DNA of 64,000 bases, from positions 45,170 through 109,169 of the forward strand of contig RCAB01000193.1 in NCBI GenBank assembly GCA_003640385.1, written 5' to 3'. The first letter of the stretch is position 1. Every line of letters begins with the position of its first letter. The translations under genes were made by a program, and so were the position numbers. The notes beneath the pieces are model-generated. The model did not search any database, was not told the DNA's origin, and saw only the letters and a list, made by a program, of their open reading frames with translations. Below, one piece after another: positions 19,801 through 31,600 of the stretch. Source of the stretch: Setaria digitata. Its lineage: Eukaryota > Nematoda > Chromadorea > Rhabditida > Setariidae.

Positions 19801-21120
19801 AGAGTGCTTGAGCCTGATGACCACGTGATATGAAATACCATAAAGTAATTGTTATGCCACGGGCACTTAATTTTTTCACTGTCTTTTCACTTTGTGAATA
19901 GCTGAATAAATTCCCTCTTAGTTATCCTTTAATTATTGCCAACTGATGGATAAGGATAAGGAAGGACTATGATGGATAAGGAAGTACTACAAATGAGATG
20001 ATTGGGAGGAAATTTTAATCAACAATGTCAGGATATCAATTTCTTTATCCTACAGTTAATTGCTTCATTCTTCCGAAATTCTCAAACTTCTTGTCAAGTT
20101 AAAATGCAAGTCCAAATAAAATATCTATTCTAAAAGAGTTACTTTATAATTCGAAAATAGGGGAGCTTACGCGAAGCCAACTTCTACTCCATTGATAAAG
20201 ACGGGGCGCAGAAGCCGGTTCTGGTTGCGTTCTATTATCTTGTCTGTTGAATTAGCACAGATTACTGATAAAGGCAATCGTTCAACCTGAATATATGCAA
20301 TTACTGGTGCTGTATCATCAAATTCACGTTTCGTCTTTTTCAAAAGTAATAATTATGACAAAGCTTTTTAACAACTCACACAAGAATTCAAATTCCCATA
20401 AGAATTTTTAATGATAGCCAGTGCAGTGCTTTTTGTTATCTCAACATAGACCGGTAATTATTGTAGAGAAATGTTTACTTTAAATAAAGAAATATTTTCA
20501 AACACAATATTGAAAAGTATATGCTTTTTAAAACTTGGCGTGTTATGGTTTGACAACGCTTCTTATATAATTAAGTTATTGATTTCATTAAGAGTTTTTC
20601 TAAAATTTATTCCCCAACACATTCTATACATTCAATACAATCGATCGAAGTATTTGGAAAAATGAATTGAAGAAATTGATCTCAAAAATGGAATGAAAAA
20701 ATATATAAGATTGTAAAATAATGCATTTTTCTAAGCCCAATAAATCATTCCATCTCCGGCTTTTAATCCTAGTGATTACGCAGTTGTACCCCTGACTTGA
20801 ACGACTGCTGAAGACATTCATAGCACCATTATTCTTTTATCAATTTTTGGAATTTTTGAAAAACATTTTTCTGTCCCACCTTCATTTTTAATTCAAGCGA
20901 AGCTCTGAATAAGACCACAATGTAAACTGTTATTAATTGATATACTTTTAGAATATATGATCTATATAAATCAAAAACCTTTGGAACTCGACCGTGTTCT
21001 GCAGCATGCATATTACAGTCTGACAGTAATGATTTATGAATAGATGAACAATGAATTAACCGGTCACAACCAATGATGCCCAAATGCGCAACTCGTTTTC
21101 GAAACTCGAATTTAAACTGA
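16859..21120 (-). CDS. NYN-fold (regnase/RDE-8-like) protein, catalytic residues apparently lost
   Basis: Zc3h12a-type NYN domains are endoribonucleases that cut mRNA (regnase in vertebrates, RDE-8/NYN in C. elegans RNAi). Exons: about 21120-20946, possibly 20380-20430, then 20286-20171, 19901-19708, 19367-19226, 18867-18566, 18436-18231, 17756-17601, 17380-16859; phases join from 20286 onward. The fold reads in order: LRPVFINGVEVGFAYSQ, KLSARGITITLWYFISRGHQ, MNLIEFTPG, YGGCMVARSQ, then LLMPSFNGNDIIFPIDGPLG and GRRG, which parallels [22 protein letters not shown] of regnase. The catalytic IDGSN becomes INGVE, the YDD pair and the SND aspartate are not present, so cleavage activity is doubtful. 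No CCCH zinc finger follows. The C-terminus has an Arg-rich stretch (KLRRRTRRIRF) and a Glu/Lys/Gln-rich low-complexity tail. The start codon is not identified. Confidence 0.75.
18455..18562. repeat. AAT/ATT simple repeat and TA run in an NYN-gene intron
   Basis: TAA/ATT triplet runs followed by alternating TA fill the intron between exons 18867-18566 and 18436-18231. No coding signal is seen in it. Confidence 0.85.
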
Positions 21121-21639
21121 CTCTAACTCCTGTGGGGGCTAATCTTGCATTTTACATAAATCTTTCTTCAAAAATATGCTTTTTCTAATTTGCATATTAT
21201 ACTTTAAATCATAATAGAAACTAAAAGGCTCTTGCCTAACAAAACTCTATCAGTATTTGGTGTATGCCGCATCAGTCAGGTCATATAAGCTTTAATTTTG
21301 AAAGCTAATAAGATTAATAAGAAAAAAAAAATAAAAAATAGGTAACTTAACTAACATGAACAAAATTTATGCTTTAATAAAAATAATGTGATGGATTGCC
21401 GGCAAAGGAAAAAGTTAGCTAATGGTAAAGAAACGGTTTCTTATACCACTTTCTAATAATATTTGAGTAAATTTTTGACATCGCCACATTTATAAAATGA
21501 TATTTTAGAATCAAAAAAGTTATCATCTTCAACATGAACGACTTCTTTGTTCATGAATGTTGTGAACGTTATGTGGACTTTAGAGAAATGCATTCGAAAA
21601 CATTAGCCCACTATTAAACAAGCGAAGCATTGCATAAGG

Positions 21640-21822
21640 AAAATTTTTTTCAAAGGAAAATAAATCTTGAATACGAAATACATGCCAACCCCTTAAACAA
21701 TTAGAAAATATATGAGGAACATACTCTGAAGTACCCATGGAACTGATATTCAAATGATCAGCACTACTTGGAGCTTTTTTAATTAAGTTTTCGATAGAAT
21801 CATCTGCATCACTTTTCAGTTA
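21640..21822 (-). pseudogene. Inverted partial copy of GIT exon 9 and its following intron
   Basis: Read on the minus strand, this matches GIT bases about 9716-9895: the exon segment DADDSxENLIKKA, then SSADHLNISSMGTSE, then the GTATGTTCC donor and roughly 80 bases of intron. Only a few substitutions occur in the exon part (for example Thr to Ile and Ser to Pro); the intron part is more diverged and fades near 21640. Because intron sequence is included, the copy arose from DNA, not from a processed mRNA. It lacks neighbouring exons and cannot make GIT. Its right edge meets the 18S fragment within a few bases. Confidence 0.85.
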
Positions 21823-21828
21823 TGAGCT

Positions 21829-22030
21829 CCCCGATTGATTCTGTCGGCGGTTATATGCTTGTCTCAAAGGCTAAGCCATGCATGTGTAAGTTCAAATAAA
21901 CCTAAAATGGTGAAACCGCGAACGGCTCATTATAACAGCTATAATGTACTTGATGTTGATTATCCAACTTGGATAACTGTGGCAATTCTAGAGCTAATAC
22001 ATGCACCAAAGCTCCGACTTTTGGACGATA
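21829..22030 (+). pseudogene. Fragment of the 5' end of 18S rRNA
   Basis: The segment starts GATTGATTCTGTCGGCGGTT and continues through the universal TATATGCTTGTCTCAAAG, GCCATGCATGT, ACCGCGAACGGCTCATTA and CTAGAGCTAATACATGCACC blocks, in order and spacing. It corresponds to about the first 200 bases of nematode SSU rRNA. It stops abruptly at about 22030, and carries substitutions at positions that are normally invariant (for example AAGGCTAAG for AAGATTAAG), so it is a decayed fragment rather than part of a working rDNA unit. No ITS or 28S sequence is nearby. Confidence 0.92.
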
Positions 22031-22620
22031 AACAATACTGTGCTCTTCCTTTTATACTTTAAACTAATTAATCTTCTTCCTCACATCCCTAGAGTCCTTT
22101 ATCTTCATACTAGGAAGTTTGTTTTTCCATTTTCATATATATTTTGAAATCGCAATCACGGGCTTGTCATGATCAAATTCCCTTGTCATTAACATGTGCA
22201 ACGATTTCTCGCACCGACTGTTCCTGTTCTGAGGAAAAATTGTGAGTAGGTAGTTAAGTTTACACTTCAAGACTGTTTGATTTTTTTTGGCAATTTAGAT
22301 ACTGATGGCGGCAAATGTCTTTAAAACTTAAGAGGAAAAGATAATCTAGCGTATTTCGCAACGGACTTGAAACTTGTTTGTATAGTGAATCAACATAGTG
22401 CTTCCAACAGTGTTTTAATTTTCGAGAAAATGTAGTTTAATTTTAAACTACCTAGCACGAGGATTTCTTAAGCAGAGTTTTGCTGATTTATATATAGAAC
22501 GAAACAGATGAGCGATTATTGAAACTGGGGAAATATTAAGCCGTCTAGGTAAGCAAGGGATTTCTTTAACTTAAAAGCTGCCGATTTTGGTTGTCACTTC
22601 CTAACACTATTGCTGTCAGC

Positions 22621-22663
22621 GATCAACTTACCTTTCCATTGATCAACTTACCTTTCCATTGAT
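22621..22663. repeat. Two exact tandem copies of a 20-bp unit
   Basis: The unit GATCAACTTACCTTTCCATT occurs twice in a row without a mismatch, followed by the first three bases of a third copy. It lies just left of an AT hairpin. Confidence 0.95.
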
Positions 22664-22668
22664 GTGGA

Positions 22669-22672
22669 TACC

Positions 22673-22710
<38 letters not shown>

Positions 22711-22714
22711 GGTA
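22669..22714. repeat. AT-core inverted repeat capped by TACCACAATA / TATTGTGGTA
   Basis: A TA dinucleotide run of about 30 bases is flanked by exactly complementary arms, so the whole element can fold into one long hairpin or cruciform. It may be a miniature element or a replication-slippage product. Confidence 0.9.
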
Positions 22715-23972
22715 AAGAATTTTATGGCAACAGAATATCACCACGGGTTAATCCTTTATGAGTTCATAAAATTTTAGTGACACTACAAAGTTCTATATTT
22801 CAGTTTTTTTTTTTTTTGAGCAACTTAATTCCAGTGATTCGTTGTAAATTGCATTTCTGCAACCGAAACATTTGGCTTTATGCGTAGAACTGTATTAAAA
22901 ATGAAAAATGACTGTCCGTAATTTGTTGGAGAGGCTACTCCACCAAGGACAAATAGAGTTCACAACTATGCAGAAATTGCCAAGTGAGCAAAGCAGGTTT
23001 TTCTGATTCAGTTGGAGAAAACGGCGAACTAGGTCACCTTATTTGCTGCTTTTCTTTCTTAGTTACAACTTGACCAGAGGACGAATCTATCACCTTCTTT
23101 GATGCGGCAGTGAATTTCAACTACTATGTTATCAGTGATGGAACATATTCATACATTCTAGTACAAATAAAGATCGAAGAGGCTCCGCAAACCAAGGAGA
23201 TTAAAAAGATAATCAAGTTAAGTATTCGTAATTGCAAATTCATCTGGAAAAATAGTACATTTTCGTGCAGTAAAAGCTCCTTTGTCACACGCACACATGG
23301 CAACAAACAGGGGAAGCTGAAAAGTACCGATAATAACTCCTTTACTGTCTATTTATAAATTATATTGTTCTTTATAAATCGCCCTTGCAAGCATAAACTT
23401 TCTCACTCTATTAATCCCAATAGTTTATTGCCAACAGGTCCATGAATTACTTACACATTATTTATACCGATAAAAGTGGTTGAAATTGGACTTTTGACAG
23501 CATAAAAATTATATAAAATAAAAAATGAGGTATATACTTCAGAAACTTGTCACAGTGGATACAAATTCTAATAAGAAAGAGAAATACAGATAGTTGGCGT
23601 TCATAAGATGATCGATTTCAAAAGACACGCATCGGATAATTGAAACTTTTCGCCGAAAACACTGGAATCGAAGCATCAGCTATATTTGTGTGGAAAAACG
23701 ATCAAGTTAGCCGGCACTGCCAGTTTACAGAAGACTGGCGAAGGAGTAGTTTCTAAGCAGAAAAAATACCGAAAAGGATTAGAAATTCCTTGACGTAAAT
23801 ATTATTTAGTGTAGCACAAATGGTTTTATCTGAAATAATTCACAGCTATATACAACACTGGAGAACTAACATTTTAAACAACCGATCAGAAACTTGTTCA
23901 AGAGAAAAGAGTAAAAGTAATGCTGTAGTAAGAGCACCGTGCAAAGATTAGAAGAGATCAATTACAATCATG

Positions 23973-26900
23973 CTAAATCAGCAATAATTTCAAAGTTTTC
24001 GGCTTCTTTTTATGATTTTCCAATTCAGTTTTCATCGTTTCTGCTACAGGGTTCCCAATTAATGTTAACTGCGTTAAATTCGGTAGTGAAGTGTAAAGGC
24101 GATCAACATCTATTTCTAAAAAAAAAAAAAAAAAAAAAAACACATCTAACTTGATAGAGTGGAAAGTATAACGCATTCTGTTGCTTGACTTTTCATATTT
24201 TTCAAAGAAAAAAAAAAAAAAAAATGACCAGCTGTTTCATTGCATGAATCGATGTAAATTGTGTTCATAATTTGGTAAAATACACAAGAGAGCTACAAAA
24301 AAATAACTAGAAAAGTACCGCTAATATTATTGCCGCTAAGATCAAGGTATGTAAGCTGTTTCATATTGAAAATACCGATAGGAAATGTCGTTAATTTGTT
24401 ATTTGATAGATTCATTCCTCGCATTTCAGTCCATCCACCAACTTCAATGGGAAATTCTTCGATTGCATTGCCTTCCACATTAAACACTACAACTTTTATT
24501 CATTACTGAGATCAGTGAATTATTTTTCTTACAATAACTTCACCAAAAATTAAAATATAAAACTTAGGAATAGGAATAGTCTGGTAATACAGCTTCTCTA
24601 AGTAAATTATGCAATGAGAGCTCACCTTAATAGTACCACAACGGCACGTTTATACTTCTCTAAGCATTCTATGTAGACAATTTTGTGTAACTGTTAAGTA
24701 AATTAAATAAGATTTGGATTATAGACTTTGTATTTCAATGAAAAGATGAGTAAAAATACCTTCCTGCATATTTTTTTTTGGCGAAAGTGAGATGAAAAAC
24801 AATTAATAACAGTATAGGACATACTAATCATATTGCTAAATCGCTCCACCATTTTCTTAGGAAATTTCGTCAGAGAATTGTTTCTTAGGTTGCATTTCTT
24901 GATTTCGTACCCTTTCAATACCAAATATATTGCATCCGCAATATACATTACACCACAATCTGAGAGATCTGAAAATGCATTCTTGAGTGGGCTTTAAAAA
25001 AAAAACCACCATTCAAATGAAACATTTTATGAACATACCTGCTCTTGAAAGTTTGTATCACTTTTACTTAAAGAAAAAACAAAAAAAAAATTGATTTAAG
25101 AAGTCTCCCTTATCCCTTGTCCTCGTTGTGCTCACCAAGATAGCCAGATGCTTTCGCTGCTTCACATCTGTGCATTACACGTGTTACAGCTTTCCCTGCA
25201 GCAAGAGCCATCTGCCTGAAGTACCAGAAATATCTCTTCATAAGAAGAGCATAAGTTGAAATCAATACTTGTTACCAAATCTTGCTAAATTTAGAAAAAA
25301 GAAAAGAAAATTGGTAAATAAAAAATCCAGGAAATTTTAAAAACTGATTGTAGAATGATGTTACCGACTTTTAAATTTTAAATGAAATGCAGCAATAAGC
25401 TGATTTTTTTTAGACAATATATAAAACTTAAATATAAAACTGACAAATGATAACAGAAATGTTGCTTGGATAATAAATGATACATTTTTCTGCATTTAGG
25501 CACAAGATGTGTCAAAGTAAAACTCAAATTTCAAAATTTGAGATTACAGTTTTAAACCACTGAAAATGTCACAGTTTCTATTTGAAAGCTCAATTTTCAA
25601 TATATGAATTGGATTAGATTGCGATTTAAACAGTTGAAAAAAGACTCATGTTAAACCGGATAAAAGGAAAGTAAAGGAAACTTTCATGAATGTTACGTAT
25701 TGCTAAGTATTTTAAACAGAAAGCGTACGCGTTGTTTGGTGATATTTCTAACAGAATCTTTGACTGAAGAAGAGTTTCTATGTCGAACAGATAAAAACTC
25801 GGTCTAAGTGGTGACTGGAAATAATCGATGGACACGTATAATGTGCGTGTGTAGTTATTGAAATGAACACTGCGGAGCAATAAAAAAGCAGAACCAGGTG
25901 AGGTGAGGTGAAAGTTGAGATATCAGGTGAGGTGAGATGAGATGAAATGAAGTGGCAAAACAGTAAGGGCAAAGCAGAAATTAAATTGTGAAAAAGTGTG
26001 GGAGCGGAGAGTAGGGCCGTTTCGTTTTATACACGCTGCAAACAACTGTTCCTGCTCAGCTGCAGATTAGCGCAAGTACTGTGTGCTGTGCAGTTGCCTT
26101 TCTAGTGCAACCAACTGACTCACTCCGTTGAGCTTTGCGTACACGCTGCATGCTTACCGGTAGCTCACTGTAGCATTATAAGCTAGAACCGAGAAAGTCC
26201 AGAATCCCTTTCTACTCCGAAACAAGTTTAGATCTCTTTCAATGCAAAATGAAGAAGCAGCGACTCCTGAATGAAATTCCTTCGCATTCTTGGCATCTTT
26301 CTTTTTTTTGCAAAAGCAGTTGAGTTTGCGTGCAGTGTGCATTCGTGAGCTGCACACGTGCACGCTGGCATTACACGCCATTCTGAACTGTGCTAGCAAG
26401 GACTGAACTAGTTGGAGAGGCTGTTCCTTTTATTGTGAGTGCTTTTTTTACACCCACCTTGTCAAAAGTTTCCTCTTTCACATTAAGAGGCCTCAGTAGA
26501 AATCAGTACTATTTTTAGGTGTCAAATTACAAGAGAATTAAAGACGTTGACTAATTAGAATCAGTAAATGCTTTTCGGCTTCCAGATTTTTCACCGGATG
26601 TTTTCCAGCTGTTGCTAACCGAGCGACACTTCTTCATCACCCGTACGAATTCTTTTGTGAGAAGTTTCGACCTTGTCTGTGATAATATGATAATCGTCTC
26701 TCGCAGAATATTTCATTGCTCAGTGACAATGCAAGATAAATAATTCTTATGATGAAATGGTATTATTTACCTGAGATAGTGAGCAGCCGAACGCGCATGT
26801 ACAACCACTTACTATAAAATATCTCAGCACAGTAGCTCATTACGTTCGTTATAGAGAGTATCGAGCTACGTCATGACCAAATAATGTTTGTTTACTTGAT

Positions 26901-28191
26901 ATATGTCACAAAGATACAATCCCTTCTTAGTGAACTAATTATTTGGTCAATTGAAAGAAATAAATAAGGCAATTAACAGTAATAGTAACATATGATAAGT
27001 AATAGTGACAAATAAATGTATAAATGAATTAAATAAACATAAGTAGACTTTTAAAAAGTAAATAAAACGATAAAAGAAATGTAAACTAAATAAATAATGG
27101 CTAGCACTTTAAACAGTAATAATTTTACCAGTGCTACGTAAGACTGCAGTGGGATTTCGGTCTTGTTTATGTATTTCCAGGTATGAAGATGAATGTTTAA
27201 AATGCTTGCAGTGCACCTCAATACGATGTGAATAACGCACCGCACAAAATCTGTGTCCCCATTTATTAAAACAAAAACTTTTTAGTTCGTCTGCGCTTTT
27301 TCCTTCTTAATTTAACTCACTTCATCATTAAAGAAATTTAATTATAGAGTTCTAAATAATTTGACCTCAGATATTTTTGTGAAAGAGCCCTTGACGCGGG
27401 CAAAACACAGCAACGGACTGATATCATTGTATAAATGAGGTATATGAGATCGATTTCAACAGTGGCGGTCGAAAAAATTATTCCAGATATTTAGCTGACA
27501 TATTTTCCGAGTTCCTCCACATGAAACATCTCAGACCTCGCAAATTAGTCTAGTTCGCTTTAGAGTGCAACAAATGTTTCTCTATTTCATTCAAGAACTA
27601 AAAATTTGTGATGTCTCCTATTTACTGGCGTTACTTGATTTTCTGAGTGTTGTCTTTGCATGCAATAACCAATTTGGACTCTCACAGAGGAATAGAGGAA
27701 GAAAAAGCAGCAACTTACTCCGATGCAGCTGTAGCTTTCGAGAATTCCTCGTGATCCTTGATTTTTTTGTACTCTGGATCGACATCTATATTTTCGCTAC
27801 TCTCTGGCTTTTCGATAGATGATTCTCTTGAAACAACTAAAGTTTTTTAGTTTAAAACTCTCTTAGTGGCAGCTACACAAGTAAAACAACGCAGCAAATG
27901 TGTTCTCCGCGCATCAAATATTTTACAGAGAGAAAATTGCTCGGAATGATGAAATATCACTTGGTCTCGTTGAGATCTCAATCACGGTTTCAGAAAAAGC
28001 TTGCATCGCATGATAATAACATACATACTGCGAATCACAAAATTTACCACAAATAAAGATGAATGATGTGACTGCAAAGGTAGAAAAAAGAATATATCAA
28101 CTTACTATTCTCTAGTTGTTCTTTTGCTACCGCTATCTTATTGCGAAGCTGCTGTGGAGTACAATTTCTTTTATTCAGTAGAAAAGTATTT
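23973..28191 (-). CDS. LRRC20-like leucine-rich-repeat protein with upstream exons
   Basis: Six exons join in phase: 28191-28106, 27836-27719, 25215-25136, 24968-24825, 24486-24319, 24115-23973 (stop 23973-23975), about 246 codons. The last four encode a leucine-rich-repeat protein: MALAAGKAVTRVMHRCEAAK, LDLSDCGVMYIADAIY, CNLRNNSLTKFPKKM, FNVEGNAIEEFPIEVGGW, MNLSNNKLTTFPIGIFNMKQ and LTLIGNP. Order and length resemble human LRRC20 (about 184 residues, function unknown). The two upstream exons (CTPQQLRNKIAVAKEQLEN; PEYKKIKDHEEFSKATAASE) are charged and helix-prone. They splice in phase into GCAG just before ATG 25211, giving either one longer protein or two alternative starts. The intron 25216-27718 is 2.5 kb. 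The first exon's own start is not seen. Family assignment is good; the N-terminal part is inferred from splice phase. Confidence 0.78.
24570..24593 (+). repeat. Short dispersed repeat, copy A
   Basis: The 24 bases ATAGGAATAGTCTGGTAATA plus CAGC are identical to 31419-31442, with weaker similarity for another 20 bases to the right. It lies in an intron of the LRRC20-like gene. Confidence 0.85.
25894..25955. repeat. GGTGA/GATGA degenerate short repeat
   Basis: Repeated GAGGTGA, GAGATGA and related pentamers run for about 60 bases within the long intron of the LRRC20-like gene. Confidence 0.7.
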
Positions 28192-31100
28192 CTAAGAAAT
28201 TTTGCTGAATAAATTGCATGCATGAGCTACTCGAATACTTATATTGCCTGTTATGCTCATACCAGAAAAAATTTCATCCCTTTAACAAATTTCTGGAAAA
28301 AAAAGCAACACTACTTTTTAACCATAGCAAAACATGAAGAATTTTCATTTTAGACTTGAAAGTTCCAACGTCATTTTCAATTCCTGCAATTCCCACCATT
28401 TGTATGAGCTAGGGTGGGGGAGGTCGGAAGGGGAGAAGAGGGGGAAACTGTTCCTGCAAATATTCAAAAAAAAAAAAAATCCCTTGAATTTGTCAAGGAA
28501 ACTTATTATGGTCAAAAAAAAAAATATGATAATAAAAAAAAAAACAGCTATAATCGAAGTCATACGGTGAAGTTCTCAACCTTTTCAAAACCAAAAATTT
28601 TTCAAGTTATATATATGGCAGGAGTAAAAGTTTATTTCTAAATAAGTGATTTTGCAATGATCCATTTTTATAATTTACATCACTCTGATCCAAGCAATAG
28701 CTCATACTATTTGGCGATTACTATCATTAAAATATTGAAATTTTATTCTTGAACTTCCTTTTGTTTTCCTCCCTTAGGTCTTGAAACCTTGCACAACTTG
28801 AAAACCTTTATTACAGACATCATAGGAAACACAGCCTTTTATTTCAAAGCTTTTTAAAAAATATTTCACGACATCATGAGCAGTTTACAGCTCTTCCAGA
28901 TACCAACACCTCCTTTTCGTTCTTCACAGTGATCCATGCTTCAATCTAAGTTCCACTCTATACCTATTTGAACTTTCAGAACCTTTTTCGAATAAAAACA
29001 ACGTAGTCCAAATAGAATTACTTGCAGAGAATTGCTTCAAGACACGCAATCACCTTTATGCAATGAGAAAAAGTGTGATAGCCGATCCGAGGAAGCTTTA
29101 CCGTACAGACGATACGTTCCAAATAGAAGGACAATAGCTGCAGAGGAATTAATCATTTACGTCGTTTATTGCGCATGCTGGATTTGTCCTTCATTTTCCG
29201 ATTGCACAAAAATGTCCAACTCGCACAGCAGCCCTTTATGAAACACTAAACTAGGGAATCTGATAAAAAAGAACCTTTGAAGCGATTGGAACTGCTTGCT
29301 TACAAATCTGGATGCTGAAACGACCGTTTGTTTACTTTTGATCGAATTCACAGTAGCATCACACTGCCCAACGTCAAGATGCAGACAATTTCTTATTTTG
29401 CATATTCACCGTACTCTTGAAAAACAAATTCTCCCCTCCCACTCTTTCATTTCAATTCATAAACTGGTTCCAAACTTATTTAGTGCTGCTTTTTGTAATC
29501 TACTGATAAACCGAGACCTTTACGTTACCCACTGTAATCTCAGCAAGGTTTCATGAACCATCAGCTTGTCACATCTGCTTCCTCCAATACATACACATTC
29601 CCACTGAATATCGCTAGGAATTACAGTCACACTTGTAAGCATTTACAGCTATTTTACAAGGACTATTAGAACTAGATTAATGCGTTAGCTTATTTGATTA
29701 AAACCATGATTTCACAATGTGAAATACCACACCATCATTTAGAGAACAGTGAGGACATCCCGAAGTTCAATTCTAACATGATCATGCGATAGCGGGAGAG
29801 GAATAGCAATATAATGCAAGAAGTATATTTTGCGCGTTTATACAAACAATTTTAGTTTGCATGTGCTTCAGAAAAAAAACAACTCAAGTGTGTTTTAATT
29901 TTCACGAAGAGACTAGGTGAAGTAATCCAACTATATTTCAACAAATTAACTTAAACTCTTCGCAGATACGAATACCAACGTGTCAACTTAAAGCTTTCAA
30001 TGCTTGAGCGTCACATATCCTACATGCTTCCGTTACCAAAATAGCATTCAATAGAATGTTGCTCTGTGCAATAAGCAATGAATGAGCTGCATAGCTATAG
30101 CATTAACAGTAACACTTTGGAAGGATAACCACAGTTTCTTTTCCAGTTCAATACGTAACCTACTACCAATCAGAAATTTCAGATTATTCCCTTCATGGAC
30201 AAATACTGCGAGTGCAACGTAGTACTTAGGGATTCAACCGTAAATCTACCTGAATAGTCGGTATCATATCAGAATTGAGCGGACCCACCACTGTACCTGA
30301 CAAACTAATACACCAGTGGAATACGACATAACTATTATATAACGGTACCGACCTGCTTTTTAACTAAGTCTCATTCAATTAACTTATCAATGCAAAATTC
30401 ATCCAGCAGCTAATTAAATACAACACCACTCAGACCCTACGGAGAAATAACTGTACCAGCAAGATGCAATAATGAGACAATATGTACCTTCTAACTTACC
30501 GTAGTGAATGTTCTGTTAATTTAAAAGAATGCAGATACCAACACTAAGTAAACACTACTCACTGGACACACAGTCCAAATAATTACTGCAGTACAAATTG
30601 TCCCAAAAACGATATTTCATGTGGCACATATCTATCATTCATTATACGCTTACGATTGTGCACAACCTACGTCCCAAGAATATCTGCTGCTGAAGAAAGA
30701 AATACACAACTCAATGAGGATCTGCTGATTCAGCGTAATTAACTATACAGTACTGAAAGCAAAAATCGGGAAACTTTGGAAACGTCCACAAAGAAGTAGG
30801 CAAATAACAAAAGTAGTTATGAACATATAAATATACAACAAAAAGATTGTGAATGCAGAACTTATAAGCAAATTGGAAATATGCAAGCACCAAAATTTGT
30901 CTGCTAAATAAAAATAGAAGCGTAATGTCGAAGGAAACTTTTCCAATTTAAAATTATTCATTTTTGATCACAAGATATATGGGAAGAAAAAGTCAAGAAC
31001 TGTGTCTTTTAGAAAGGAAAGAAAAAATGGTCTGGAAAAATAAAAACAGGTGAAATTCGAACACGTAAACAAGTGAAAAAAAAACGCATTCACTACAGTG

Positions 31101-31600
31101 GCAACATGACTCAACTCCTATGTCATGAAATTGAGCACTGTGGTGAACACCGCATAATACCCGCACGAACAAATGCTGCAAGAATCAAAATGGGTTTTTT
31201 GTATTGGTTACGTCATGGTAAGTCATTACGTTTTCTCATAAAATATTATGTAAAACAGTAAATTTGAAATAAAACAATACAGTTTAGATATTTGGATTTG
31301 CGATTTTAAGGCAAAAATTATTTTTCGAAGTCCTGCCGTCTCAATTGTGGCAGTAATATACGATTGAAGTAGCAGCTATAGAATAAACAATGAAGTTTTC
31401 TCATAATACATAAAAGGCATAGGAATAGTCTGGTAATACAGCCTTTTTAAATGAATTATGAGCAAAAACATAGGTCCTGAACAAAGCTCTTTGAGGTAGA
31501 TGAAATTTTATGGTCAAAATATTTCCGATCTTTTCTTCAAAATGAAGCTACTACCACACTTGAACAGACATCTCTAGAACGAATGTTCCCGAAACTGACA
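28192..31600. other. Intergenic region with no identified gene
   Basis: About 3.4 kb between the LRRC20-like gene and the plexin 3' end. Small frames (28334-28641, 29032-29556, 30711-30961, 31073-31261) overlap on both strands and show no domain. A 24-base segment at 31419-31442 is shared exactly with 24570-24593. A first exon of the LRRC20-like gene may lie here, unrecognised. Confidence 0.5.
31419..31442 (+). repeat. Short dispersed repeat, copy B
   Basis: Exact 24-base match to 24570-24593 in the same orientation, about 160 bases beyond the plexin stop codon. Confidence 0.85.

Larger units (their letters stand above)
22031..23972. other. Intergenic region with small repeats
   Basis: No gene is recognised. 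It contains a 20-bp tandem duplication and an AT-core hairpin (listed separately). Short open frames at 23110-23358 + and 23124-23306 - overlap each other and have no recognisable domain. Confidence 0.5.

Noticed and set aside
21835..22062. 75-codon plus-strand frame
   Set aside because: It is a translation of 18S rRNA sequence.
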